Of a DNA stretch of 64,000 nt, positions 53,207 through 61,841 are shown piece by piece. The position numbers and the translations under genes are program-made. Within the stretch, counting starts at the first letter, position 1; the number at the start of each line of letters is the position of its first letter. The notes under the pieces were generated by a model, which had not been told where the DNA came from, searched no databases, and saw only the letters and a list, made by a program, of their open reading frames with translations. The stretch is from assembly GCF_000445445.1 (NCBI RefSeq), contig NZ_ASXP01000001.1, positions 70,001-134,000 of the forward strand. Reading direction: 5' to 3'. The DNA comes from Sporomusa ovata DSM 2662. Its GTDB lineage: Bacteria > Bacillota > Negativicutes > Sporomusales > Sporomusaceae.

Positions 53207-54238
53207 TTAGGCGATTTTGGTTTCCGGCGTCTCCTGCTCAGTTGTATTTAGTTTGAGTAGCTGCTGGTATAGTTCTTTGGCAGCTGCTGATAGATTTTGG
53301 GGGATATCGATTCGGATTTTAAGGTATAAATCACCCAGACCCTGTTTTTTGGGCAATCCTTTATTTTTTAAGCGCAGTCTTTGACCTGTATGTGTATTGG
53401 GTTGAATTTTGAGCTGGACCGGACCGTGCGGGGTAGAGACTCTGATGCTGTCACCCAATACGGCTTGTTCAGGATAGATGATGAGTTCGGTTTCCAGGTC
53501 GCTGCCAGTTACCAGCCAAGACGTGTTTTCAGTAACCTGAAGGTGAAGATGCAGATCGCCGGCAGAACCGGTTCCGTATCCCTTACCGCCTAGCCCTTTC
53601 AGGCGTAGTGTAGCCCCGGGGTAGAGGCCAGCTGGTATCTTTACCTTGACAGTTCTGGTATCTTCAATGACACCAGCACCGCCGCAGGAAGGGCAGATAC
53701 CTTGTTGACTGAAACGCTGCCCATGGCAGGTTGTGCAGACATTGGGTAGAGATAGATAGAGCTCTTTTTCTACTCCGTGGATTAGCTCATTAATAGCTAA
53801 GCTAATGTTGGCATCCACGTCTTCGCCTTTGTAGTTGGCACTGCGGGCCTGGCTGCCGCCGTGTTCGCTACGGGAAAAATCTTGTCCAAAAATACTTGAG
53901 AAGAAATCACTGAACCCAAAGTTGCTGGTATCAAAATCAGCAGCTCTCTGGTAGGTATAAGTCTGGTTACCAGCAGGGTTGGTAGGGTCAAAATGAATGT
54001 TATCACCTGCCTGCCAATTCATACCCAACTGATCATATTTGGAACGCTTGTCAGGATCGCCCAGTACTTCATAGGCTTCGTTGATGAGCTTAAACTTTTC
54101 CTCCGCTTTGGCCTTGGCATCACCTTGATGAAGATCGGGGTGATGCTGGCGGGCCAGCTTGCGATAGGCTTGCTTGATTTCTTTTTCAGATGCCGTTTTG
54201 GAAATCCCAAGTGTTTCATAGTAATCGATATATTTCAT
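53207..54238 (-). CDS. DnaJ/CbpA-family co-chaperone with reduced zinc domain
   Basis: ATG 54238 (MKYIDYYETLG) has GGGGTG upstream; two earlier in-frame starts exist, up to 54247. About 343 residues. J domain 1-65 with the HPD motif (ARQHHPDLH). G/F-type linker follows. The zinc region has only two C-x2-C motifs (CTTCHGQ and CPSCGG) instead of four, so at most one zinc site. The C-terminal substrate domains are normal. It works with DnaK, whose gene lies directly upstream. Confidence 0.92.
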   Translation of the reverse strand: MKYIDYYETLGISKTASEKEIKQAYRKLARQHHPDLHQGDAKAKAEEKFKLINEAYEVLGDPDKRSKYDQLGMNWQAGDNIHFDPTNPAGNQTYTYQRAADFDTSNFGFSDFFSSIFGQDFSRSEHGGSQARSANYKGEDVDANISLAINELIHGVEKELYLSLPNVCTTCHGQRFSQQGICPSCGGAGVIEDTRTVKVKIPAGLYPGATLRLKGLGGKGYGTGSAGDLHLHLQVTENTSWLVTGSDLETELIIYPEQAVLGDSIRVSTPHGPVQLKIQPNTHTGQRLRLKNKGLPKKQGLGDLYLKIRIDIPQNLSAAAKELYQQLLKLNTTEQETPETKIA

Positions 54239-54271
54239 ACGCATCACCCCTTTTTATTAGACTTTGTTTAT

Positions 54272-56137
54272 TTATTCATACTCAGCGTCTATTATGTCAT
54301 TATTTGAATTGACTTGTTGAGTGGAATTAGTACTTTGGCCGGCAGCGTCGGCGGGAGTGTATTGGCTGGCTTGGTTATACGCTTGTTCCAATTCATTTTT
54401 TAGCTGTAACAGCTTAGCTTTATCAGCGTTGTTTTCCGCTTGTTTTACTGCATCTAGTGCGGTTGTCAGGCGGCCGCTAATATGGGCGGGCAGGGCGTTT
54501 CCCTTTTCTGTTACCAAATTGCGGGCCTGATAGGCCAGAGAATCTAATTCGTTTTTCAGTTCAACATATTGTCGGCGGGTTTTATCTTCTGCAGCGTAGT
54601 GCTGAGCATCAGCCACCATACGGTCAATATCTGTCTTAGCCAGGTTACTGGAGCCACTGATGGTGATGGACTGCTCCTTAGCGGTTGCTTTGTCTTTGGC
54701 GCTGACGGTGAGAATACCGTTGGCGTCAATGTCGAAGGTGACTTCGATCTGTGGCAGACCACGAGGCGCGGCAGGAATGCCAGTTAATTTGAATTGACCA
54801 AGGGAACGGTTATCTTTGGCCATTTCCCTTTCACCCTGAAGCACATGAATGTCTACTTCGGCCTGATTGTCATCAGCAGTGCTGAAGACTTGACTGCGAC
54901 GGGCTGGAATGGTAGTGTTGCGCTCGATAACCTTAGTCATGATGCCGCCTAAGGTTTCTACGCCAAGAGATAGTGGTGTAATATCAAGGAGTACTACATC
55001 TTTAAGGTCACCGCTCAAGATGGCGCCTTGGATGGCAGCGCCCACGGCTACGACCTCGTCAGGATTAACACTTTGATTTGGGTTTTTACCAGTCATAAGC
55101 TTGATTAACTCCTGAACTGCGGGGATACGGGTAGAACCGCCTACCAAAATGATTTCATCAATGTCTTTAGCGGACAATTTGGCATCAGCCAGCGCATTTT
55201 CCACTGGGATGCGACAACGCTCTACCAGACTGCAGGTAATTTCGTCAAATTTTGTCCGGGTAAGCTTGCTCTCCAGATGCTTAGGGCCGCCAGCATCGGC
55301 GGTGATGAACGGCAGATTGACGGTTGTTTCGGTAACAGCTGACAACTCAATTTTAGCCTTTTCGGCTGCCTCGGTAAGACGTTGCAGTGCCTGTTTATCT
55401 TTGAGAAGATCAATGCCGTTATCCTTTTTAAATTCGGTAGCCAGCCAATCGACGATAGCCTTATCAAAATCATCGCCGCCAAGGTGGGTATCGCCATTTG
55501 TGGCTTTAACCTCAAACACGCCATCGCCAACTTCAAGAATAGATACGTCAAAGGTACCGCCGCCTAAGTCAAAAACCAGGATGGTTTCATTTTTTTGCTT
55601 ATCAAGGCCATATGCTAGGGCCGCAGCGGTAGGCTCGTTGATGATTCTCAAAACATTGAGGCCGGCAACCTGACCTGCATCTTTGGTGGCTTGACGCTGG
55701 GCATCGTTAAAATAGGCAGGCACGGTAATGACCGCATCGGTTATTTTTTCGCCCAGGTATTTGCTGGCGTCATCTACCAGCTTCCGCAGCACTTGTGCTG
55801 AGATTTCCTCTGGTGCGTACTGCTTATCATCAACAATGAAACTAATAGTGTTATCTGCGCCTTGCGCTATTTTATAGGGGACCAGCTTCATTTCATCTGT
55901 GACTTCATTAAAACGGCGACCAATAAAACGTTTTATCGAATAAAAGGTTTTTGTGGGATTTAAGACCGACTGACGTTTGGCTAACTGGCCCACAAGACGC
56001 TCGTTATCGCGAAAAGCGACAACTGAGGGCGTAGTGCGACCGCCTTCAACATTGACAATAACCTCAGGACGTTCTCCTTCCAATACAGATATACACGAGT
56101 TAGTAGTACCTAAATCAATGCCTACTACTTTTCCCAT
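54272..56137 (-). CDS. dnaK: Chaperone DnaK (Hsp70)
   Basis: A 621-residue Hsp70. GIDLGTTNSCISVLEG start, IINEPTAAALAYGLD, DLGGGTFDVSIL, and VGGSTRIPAVQ are all present. The C-terminus ends DAEYE, slightly short of the EEVD-like usual tail. RBS GAGGAGG. The operon is dnaK-dnaJ without hrcA or grpE, and I see no CIRCE operator upstream, so this may be a second dnaK copy. Confidence 0.97.
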   Translation of the reverse strand: MGKVVGIDLGTTNSCISVLEGERPEVIVNVEGGRTTPSVVAFRDNERLVGQLAKRQSVLNPTKTFYSIKRFIGRRFNEVTDEMKLVPYKIAQGADNTISFIVDDKQYAPEEISAQVLRKLVDDASKYLGEKITDAVITVPAYFNDAQRQATKDAGQVAGLNVLRIINEPTAAALAYGLDKQKNETILVFDLGGGTFDVSILEVGDGVFEVKATNGDTHLGGDDFDKAIVDWLATEFKKDNGIDLLKDKQALQRLTEAAEKAKIELSAVTETTVNLPFITADAGGPKHLESKLTRTKFDEITCSLVERCRIPVENALADAKLSAKDIDEIILVGGSTRIPAVQELIKLMTGKNPNQSVNPDEVVAVGAAIQGAILSGDLKDVVLLDITPLSLGVETLGGIMTKVIERNTTIPARRSQVFSTADDNQAEVDIHVLQGEREMAKDNRSLGQFKLTGIPAAPRGLPQIEVTFDIDANGILTVSAKDKATAKEQSITISGSSNLAKTDIDRMVADAQHYAAEDKTRRQYVELKNELDSLAYQARNLVTEKGNALPAHISGRLTTALDAVKQAENNADKAKLLQLKNELEQAYNQASQYTPADAAGQSTNSTQQVNSNNDIIDAEYE

Positions 56138-56496
56138 AACGTGCGCCTCCTCTTTATTTCAATTAAATAATTACTTACGTTGGTGCAGGTTCCCTGCTTA
56201 CAACTTTATAGTAACAGAAAATAATTACTAATGGAAAAATCAAGAATGTTTAAAAATAGCTACCTATAACCCTGTAAGCCATTCTATAAACAAAATGTCC
56301 GGAATTCATACCCAGGCTCATTATTTCTGACTTTTTGACTTTTAAACCTTTTGACTTTATCCTTTTGTTCCTCCTAAAGAGGGATTGTATCGTAGTCGAT
56401 GAGTTAGGAGTCAGCTCTGAAACCTTTCATTTATAAAGAACATCCCAAAAACTCACAAATTTTTTCTGCAAATTTGCAATTACTAAGAATATCTAT
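56138..56496. other. Intergenic region between dnaK and tRNA-Gln
   Basis: It must hold the dnaK promoter on the minus strand; no CIRCE repeat is seen. At 56328-56365 TTTTTGACTTTT-like units repeat three times. No gene found. Confidence 0.5.
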
Positions 56497-56525
56497 TTGA
56501 CAAAATGCTGATCACTATATATAAT
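56497..56525 (+). promoter_or_regulatory. Promoter of the tRNA-Gln/tRNA-Lys unit
   Basis: Consensus TTGACA (56497-56502), 17-bp spacer, TATAAT (56520-56525), 33 bp before tRNA-Gln. Confidence 0.9.
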
Positions 56526-56558
56526 ACTTATTGTGCGTTAAACATTAATCTATAACGT

Positions 56559-56634
56559 TGGGGCGTCGCCAAGCTGGTAAGGCACGGGACTCTGACTCCC
56601 GCATTCCTAGGTTCGAGTCCTAGCGCCCCAGCCA
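56559..56634 (+). tRNA. tRNA-Gln (CTG)
   Basis: Acceptor TGGGGCG pairs with CGCCCCA, and CCA is encoded. The anticodon loop CTCTGAC gives CTG, reading CAG. It is followed 8 bp later by tRNA-Lys. Confidence 0.95.
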
Positions 56635-56642
56635 ACAAATAT

Positions 56643-56718
<76 letters not shown>

Positions 56719-56728
56719 GGAAAATCAA

Positions 56729-56765
56729 GGCTTTCTGGACTTAGTTCTGGAAAGCTTTTTTATTT
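56729..56765 (+). terminator. Terminator of the tRNA unit
   Basis: GGCTTTCTGGA and TCTGGAAAGCT form an imperfect stem followed by a run of T. Confidence 0.72.
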
Positions 56766-56828
56766 TTACAACAACCGTACAACAATGAAAGAGAGAAGAC
56801 TCGCGAACATCGCCTATAAAATAGGTGA

Positions 56829-57112
56829 TATTCACGGGCCTTTTTATTTTAGGCTTCCGGTTGTTGTAGTAAGTGATGTAAGCTAGTTTTCTTGGTTTTA
56901 ATACGGGTATTGGGGGTGGCCGGTACCAGGCAGGAAGGTAGGTTTTTCTCCAGGCGACCGGCAATGTTTTCTGACGTCCAGGCATGGCGTGGGTGTAGGT
57001 GTCCATGGTTAGGGTGATTGAGGAATGGCCGAGACGGTCCTGGACGTCGCGGGGATGTTCTCCCTGGGCAAAGAGACGGGAAGCATGGTCATGTCTTAGG
57101 TCGTGAATCTGA
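56829..57112 (-). pseudogene. Phage-type integrase C-terminal remnant
   Basis: The minus strand encodes IHDLRHDHASRLFAQGEHPR, then DVQDRLGHSSITLTMDTYTH, which is the tyrosine-recombinase H-x-x-R, His and Tyr region. A stop codon lies just upstream of the fragment, and the C-terminus is not integrase-like. It is next to tRNA-Lys, the usual place for integrases of elements that enter tRNA genes. No other part of such an element is seen. The left boundary is approximate. Confidence 0.82.
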
Positions 57113-57355
57113 GTAAGCTAACTAAAAGATATTTTACCTAGAGCGATATAATGCTCTTTTATGTTTTGGCTTTCTACTAAAAATTCAAATGATGAAATCA
57201 CTGCAAAAATAATTTGTTATTGTACCAAAAGTGTAGTCCTATGCTGCTGCAGACAGTACATAATATAATTTTTCTTGATGACTTTTTTAGCCAAGCGAAT
57301 GATTGGAGGGTATCACTTTTAAGTGTCATTTAATAAGAACAAACTTGCTAACAGG

Positions 57356-57544
57356 CTACTCATAAGAACAGACATGTATTCTTTGTCTATCATGGATGAG
57401 CTCGATCCTTCCTAACAGACGCCCCTCCCAGGCAGAGTCTTGAATGATTTCGTAAACTAGATTGTTGATTTGTTCCAGTAACAAAGACATGTCTGCTCTT
57501 ACTGGGATACCGGCAATGATTATCTCTCGTGCAAGTTGCGGCAT
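57356..57544 (-). CDS. Hypothetical protein, 62 residues
   Basis: AAAAGGAG lies 8 bp before the ATG, so this short frame is probably real. The product starts MPQLAREIIIAGIPVRADMS and continues LLLEQINNLVYEIIQDSAW. It is soluble and alpha/beta in character, with no known motif. It stands alone between the integrase remnant and the two-component genes. Function unknown. Confidence 0.65.
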   Translation of the reverse strand: MPQLAREIIIAGIPVRADMSLLLEQINNLVYEIIQDSAWEGRLLGRIELIHDRQRIHVCSYE

Positions 57545-57877
57545 TTTGATTGCTCCTTTTTAAATTTATAAATGAAACAGGAATCATTCAAACAACCGGC
57601 TGATGAAAGAGGAATTTTAGTATTCTATGTATAGCGCTGTGTATAGCTCTGACATTTTCAGTGCTTAACTGGTATAAATGCAGGGAAATTTCCTAGCACT
57701 ATGTTATTTCTTTCCGTTCTTATGATCTACTAATTGTAGCAAGTCAACATGGCGTGAATGTGTCAAGTTCTACCCTAAAATGCTTACCCATCTAAAATAG
57801 CCTTATTTGTGTCATAATCTTGTGTTATTCTTAAATAAAGAAATAGCAATTTTGAAAGACGGGAAAGGATGCTATAT
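57545..57877. other. Intergenic region before the two-component system
   Basis: About 330 bp between divergent genes. No RNA gene or clear hairpin. It must contain the promoters of both sides, but none stands out as a consensus sigma-A promoter. Confidence 0.4.
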
Positions 57878-58549
57878 ATGGTAAAGATTCTAATTGCTGA
57901 TGATGAGAAAGATATACGTGATATTGTTACCTGGTATCTTAGTCGCGAAGGGTTTGAAGTTTTTGCAGCAGCCGATGGACACTCGGCCATGGATATAGAG
58001 ACGTCCCACTTACCCGATTTACTTATATTGGATGTAATGATGCCTGGCTTATCTGGTTGGGAAATTGCCAAGATGGTGCAGCGGAATGTTCCCATTATAT
58101 TTTTAACTGCTTTAAATGACGAGAATGATAAAATTAATGGCTTCAAGCTTGGAGCAGATGACTATATTTCTAAACCTTTTAGTCCACGAGAATTAGTTGC
58201 CAGAGTACACGTTGTTTTACGGCGAACTGGAAAATTGGCTTTGCCAGGTAATGTTCTACAGTTTCCGTCCGTATCCTTAGAACCAGGAACGCAGAGAGTT
58301 ATGGTTAATGAGAAAGTTATTGAACTATCTGCCAAAGAATTTGAACTTCTATATTTCTTGGCCCGTCATCCTCTTACTATTTTTACCAGAGAGAATCTGC
58401 TGGTTAATTTATGGGGCTATGATTTTGAAGGAGATGAACGCACCGTTGACTCTACTATAAAAAGAGTACGCAAAAAAATAGGCGTAGCCGGGGATTTTAT
58501 AAAAACGGTACGTGGAACCGGTTATAGGTTTGAGGTGGACAAGCCATGA
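57878..58549 (+). CDS. OmpR-family response regulator
   Basis: ATG 57878 has GGGAAAGG at 57861-57868; an in-frame ATG at 57869 overlaps that site. 223 residues. Receiver: ADDEKD, phosphoryl Asp in LLILDVMMPG, Thr in IFLTAL, Lys in ISKPF. Winged helix at the C-terminus (VDSTIKRVRKKIG, TVRGTGYRFE). It overlaps the kinase gene by 4 bp (ATGA). Confidence 0.95.
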   Translation: MVKILIADDEKDIRDIVTWYLSREGFEVFAAADGHSAMDIETSHLPDLLILDVMMPGLSGWEIAKMVQRNVPIIFLTALNDENDKINGFKLGADDYISKPFSPRELVARVHVVLRRTGKLALPGNVLQFPSVSLEPGTQRVMVNEKVIELSAKEFELLYFLARHPLTIFTRENLLVNLWGYDFEGDERTVDSTIKRVRKKIGVAGDFIKTVRGTGYRFEVDKP

Positions 58550-59900
58550 TAACTCGTTCATTGTTCTTTCGCCAGTTATTCAGCCATGTAGCAATTATCA
58601 TCTTTATGGCACTAACCTTAGCAAGTTCCATTATGTATTACATATATCAAGGCAATAATGGAGGCGTAGATAAAGTTAGAAATATTGCAGCCTTTTTCTC
58701 CGAGGATTTGAAAACAGGTCACATACCTGACCGGGAGTGGGAGTTGGCAAGTCAGACTGCTGGAGCAGTATTCTGGTTGGAAGATGACGCGGGGCAGATT
58801 ATCCAAGGAAGCCCGCCTGCTTATTTGAACGCGGAATCCTACCTAAACAGTAATGTAGTGAAATCTTCCATGCAGATCCTTTTTCCAATAGGAGAGACAA
58901 ATGCCGTTATCTCAGTACCGGTGATAATAGAAGATAAGCCCGGACGCTTACTAGCCTGTTATCCGGTTAAATCAGTTATCATAGAGGTAATCCGTCGTTC
59001 CTATTTTTTCCCATTTATCGTCGGACTTGTGGTCGCCTTTTTACTAGCATTGCTGTTATCACAAAAATTAACCAGATCGATTGCCGACATTGCAGCTGCC
59101 GCAAGGCGATTCTCCGCAGGGGATTATACAAGCCGCACCCATTACACCGCTAAAGATGAAATCGGAACACTTGGCAAAACTTTTAATGCCATGGCCGACG
59201 CTATTCTTCATACACAGCAAACTAGGCGTAACCTTTTCTCCAATATTTCCCATGAGTTAAAAACACCGTTAACCTGCATAAAAGCCACAACAGAAGCACT
59301 TATGGACGGTATCGCGGCAAATGATCAAGAGAGAACTGAGTATTTGGAGAGGATATTAGCTGAAACCGATCGAATGTCCAGACTAGTTCATGACATTACA
59401 GATACTGAACAATTGGAATCCGGAAAAATGTTTATCAAACAGGAGCGGCTTGACTTAGCGACACTACTGCTAGGTGAAGCCGATAAGATAGAACCGCTGT
59501 TAAAGAAAAGGAACCTTTCTCTGCTGTTGCGGATTGAGACTGATAAACGCTTCGTTTTAGGTGATGCCGACCGATTGGAGCAAGTACTGGATAACTTGCT
59601 GAGCAATGCGATAAGGCACGCTCCATTAGGTTCTCGTATTGGGTTATATTTGGCCGAAGAAAACAACTGGCTTCAAATATGCGTATCTGATCAAGGGGAA
59701 GGGATTGCCGATGCGGATTTAGAGCTAATATGGGAACGTTTTTATCGTGTTGAAAAATCCCGTAATCGCTCTTTGGGGGGAGTGGTCTGGGTTTGTCTAT
59801 AAGTCGTGGTTTGATTGAAGCGATGGGGGGAACGATATCGGTAGAAAGTAAAAAAGGGAAAGGAACCATTTTTAAAATCCGCATACCTTGGCAAATTTAG
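58546..59900 (+). pseudogene. Sensor histidine kinase, frameshifted near its 3' end
   Basis: Two TM helices (about 12-32 and 148-168), HAMP, H box SNISHELKTPLTC and N box LDNLLSNAIRHAP. The frame then runs into a stop at 59802 after SLGGVVWVCL. One extra G in the six-G run at 59775-59780 would restore SGLGLSISRGLIEAMGGTIS and a normal end at 59900. So the ATP-binding G2 box is lost unless the missing G is a sequencing error. Partner of the response regulator; may control the RND genes downstream. Confidence 0.88.
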
Positions 59901-59914
59901 AACCTAACATTAAT

Positions 59915-59952
59915 AAAAGATGCAAGCTGCAAAGTTGGCGTGCATCTTTTTC
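59915..59952 (+). terminator. Terminator of the two-component operon
   Basis: AAAAGATGCA (59915-59924) pairs with TGCATCTTTT (59941-59950), followed by T residues. Confidence 0.85.
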
Positions 59953-60163
59953 TATGCACCTCGTATTATCACATGGTCCATTATCCCGTTAAACACGGAC
60001 AATTATTTTTTATCCTGGTATTCTTGTTAAAGGTAGCAAAAAAATATATGGTTACTTTAAACTGGCAGAAGCTTTTTGGAAAGCTTGACACATTCATGCC
60101 ATATTGAGTTGTTATAATTAACTAAAGCACAGAAATGGAAAAGTATGACAAAGGAGAGGGAAC

Positions 60164-60304
60164 ATGAAAGTAAAGATAAATGGATTCAAGTACAAATATG
60201 CCCGTCACCATGGGTGCGATATTCTAAACCTGAGGGATTTAATGACAAACAACTTGACTGCAGGAGATTGCAGTGGAAAGAAGATTTCCTTTAGTAACTT
60301 TTAG
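60164..60304 (+). CDS. Small protein, 46 residues, strong RBS
   Basis: AAAGGAGAGGG lies just before the ATG. The product begins MKVKINGFKYKYARHHGCDI and ends GDCSGKKISFSNF; it is basic, with two Cys. No family is recognised. A peptide signal, toxin or RiPP-like precursor is possible, but nothing nearby supports one of these. Confidence 0.5.
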   Translation: MKVKINGFKYKYARHHGCDILNLRDLMTNNLTAGDCSGKKISFSNF

Positions 60305-60744
60305 TTTGTTAAAACCTTTATTACTAGGAGTGATTCGTTAAAATAAAAAACATATTACATCAAAATAGAACAATTGGAAGCAAAAATAGATCACTTAACC
60401 ATTGAAGGCACTATCTGCCATACGACAAGTAAACGCCATATACAACCGCCAGTATAAGAGTGAGGGCGGGATAATAGGAATGAAATATTTTAGTTAGTTA
60501 GGAAATGAAGAAGGGCAAAATGATGAATAGCTTTCCCAAATTTATCGTTGGTCTAGGAGGGGCCGTTGGTCTCAATCAGTCTAGGCAGTGCTGCATGATG
60601 CTCGTTTCTTTATGTTTTAGAGATGAGATCAAAGGATTATCTAAAGTTTTATTGCAACGGCCGCTTTCGCACGGTTGCTAAGTGAAGGCGGCGAGGCATT
60701 TCGAAATAAGGGGCAAGATAATCTGTGGGCAGGAGGAGTAGTAA
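60305..60744 (+). other. Intergenic region with weak short frames
   Basis: A 52-codon frame at 60523-60681 (MNSFPKFIVGLGGAVGLNQS start) follows GAAGAAGGG and could be a small gene. Another frame near 60357-60459 lacks a good start. I see no RNA gene. These look like decayed gene pieces before the RND operon. Confidence 0.35.
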
Positions 60745-61829
60745 TTGATTAACAAATATTCATTGAAAGTGATTGTTGGTATTATCATCCTGATTAGTGT
60801 AGTAGGATGGGCATTTATGCGGTTTGGAGTTGGTGGCAAAAATGCCACCGCTCCTAATATGCGTGGCGGAGCGGTAGAAGTTAAGGCGATTCGCGTTGTG
60901 CAGCAGGATATACCTATCAACTACGAGTTTGTTGGCAAAGTTACGGCCAAGGATGAGGTCAAGATCATGTCCAAGGTATCAGGCAATATCGTGGCAAAAA
61001 TGGTTCAAGGCGGTGATGTTGTTACCCAAGGTCAGCCTTTATTTAAAATTGACAATAAACAGCACCTTTCGTCAATTAATTCCGCTCGGGCTACATTAAC
61101 GAAGTCGCAGGCAACCTTACGAAACACCCAAAGAGATGTAGAACGATACCGGAATTTGGCTGCGAATGGGGCAATTGCCCAACAGACGCTAGACTCTTAT
61201 GAAGCCCAGGCTGAGGAACAAGCTGCAACCGTTGAAGAGAACCGGGCCAGTTTACAGCAGGCTATGGAGGATGAACAGGATACCCTGATCGTCTCCCCAG
61301 TGGATGGGCGGATAGATGTCAACGATGTTAGCATTGGACAATTTGTGGCGGCAGGGGGGGCGGGACATTGCCGAGCTCATTTAAAGAGAATCTGAAACTT
61401 ATCCTTAGCGATGGCTCGGAGTATACCCTTACAGGGGGAGTTGAACAGATTGACAAAGGGGTTGGTGACACTACTGGTACCATAACGTTAAAAGCTCTTT
61501 TTGGTAACTCCCAGAAGTTTTTGGTCCCTGGCATGTTTGCCAAAATCGTAGTTCCAGGCGAATTTCGTAAAGACGCCATCCTGGTTCCGCAACGGGCTGT
61601 AAAGGAAATACTGGATGAAACTTTCGTAACTATCGTTACTGCTGATAACAAGACAGAAATCCGCAAAGTCAAAATGGACGAAAAAGTAGGCAATATGTGG
61701 GTAGTGGCCGAAGGGCTTACAGCAGGCGACTGCGTAGTTGTAGAAGGTATTGATAAGGTGAAAAAAGATACAGCATTACAAGTTACTATGATAACACCGG
61801 AAGATTTACAGACTCCGGCCAAGAATTAA
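60745..61829 (+). pseudogene. RND efflux periplasmic adaptor (MFP family), disrupted
   Basis: TTG start with GGAGGAG upstream. The first part has an N-terminal membrane helix, the lipoyl half-motif (VGKVTAKDEVKIMSKVSG) and a coiled-coil hairpin, and ends at 61395. The second part (GTLPSSFKENLKLILSDG to DLQTPAKN, stop 61829) is in another frame. Between GQFVAAG and GTLPSSF about 25-30 residues expected in AcrA-type proteins are missing; the joint is a G-rich run at 61354-61364. It is thus both deleted and frameshifted. It would link the pump to an outer-membrane channel. Confidence 0.88.
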
Positions 61830-61841
61830 GGGGGATTATTT

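Noticed and set aside
54321..55673. Plus-strand frames opposite dnaK
   Set aside because: Long antisense frames are common opposite dnaK because of codon bias; no start sites or domains.
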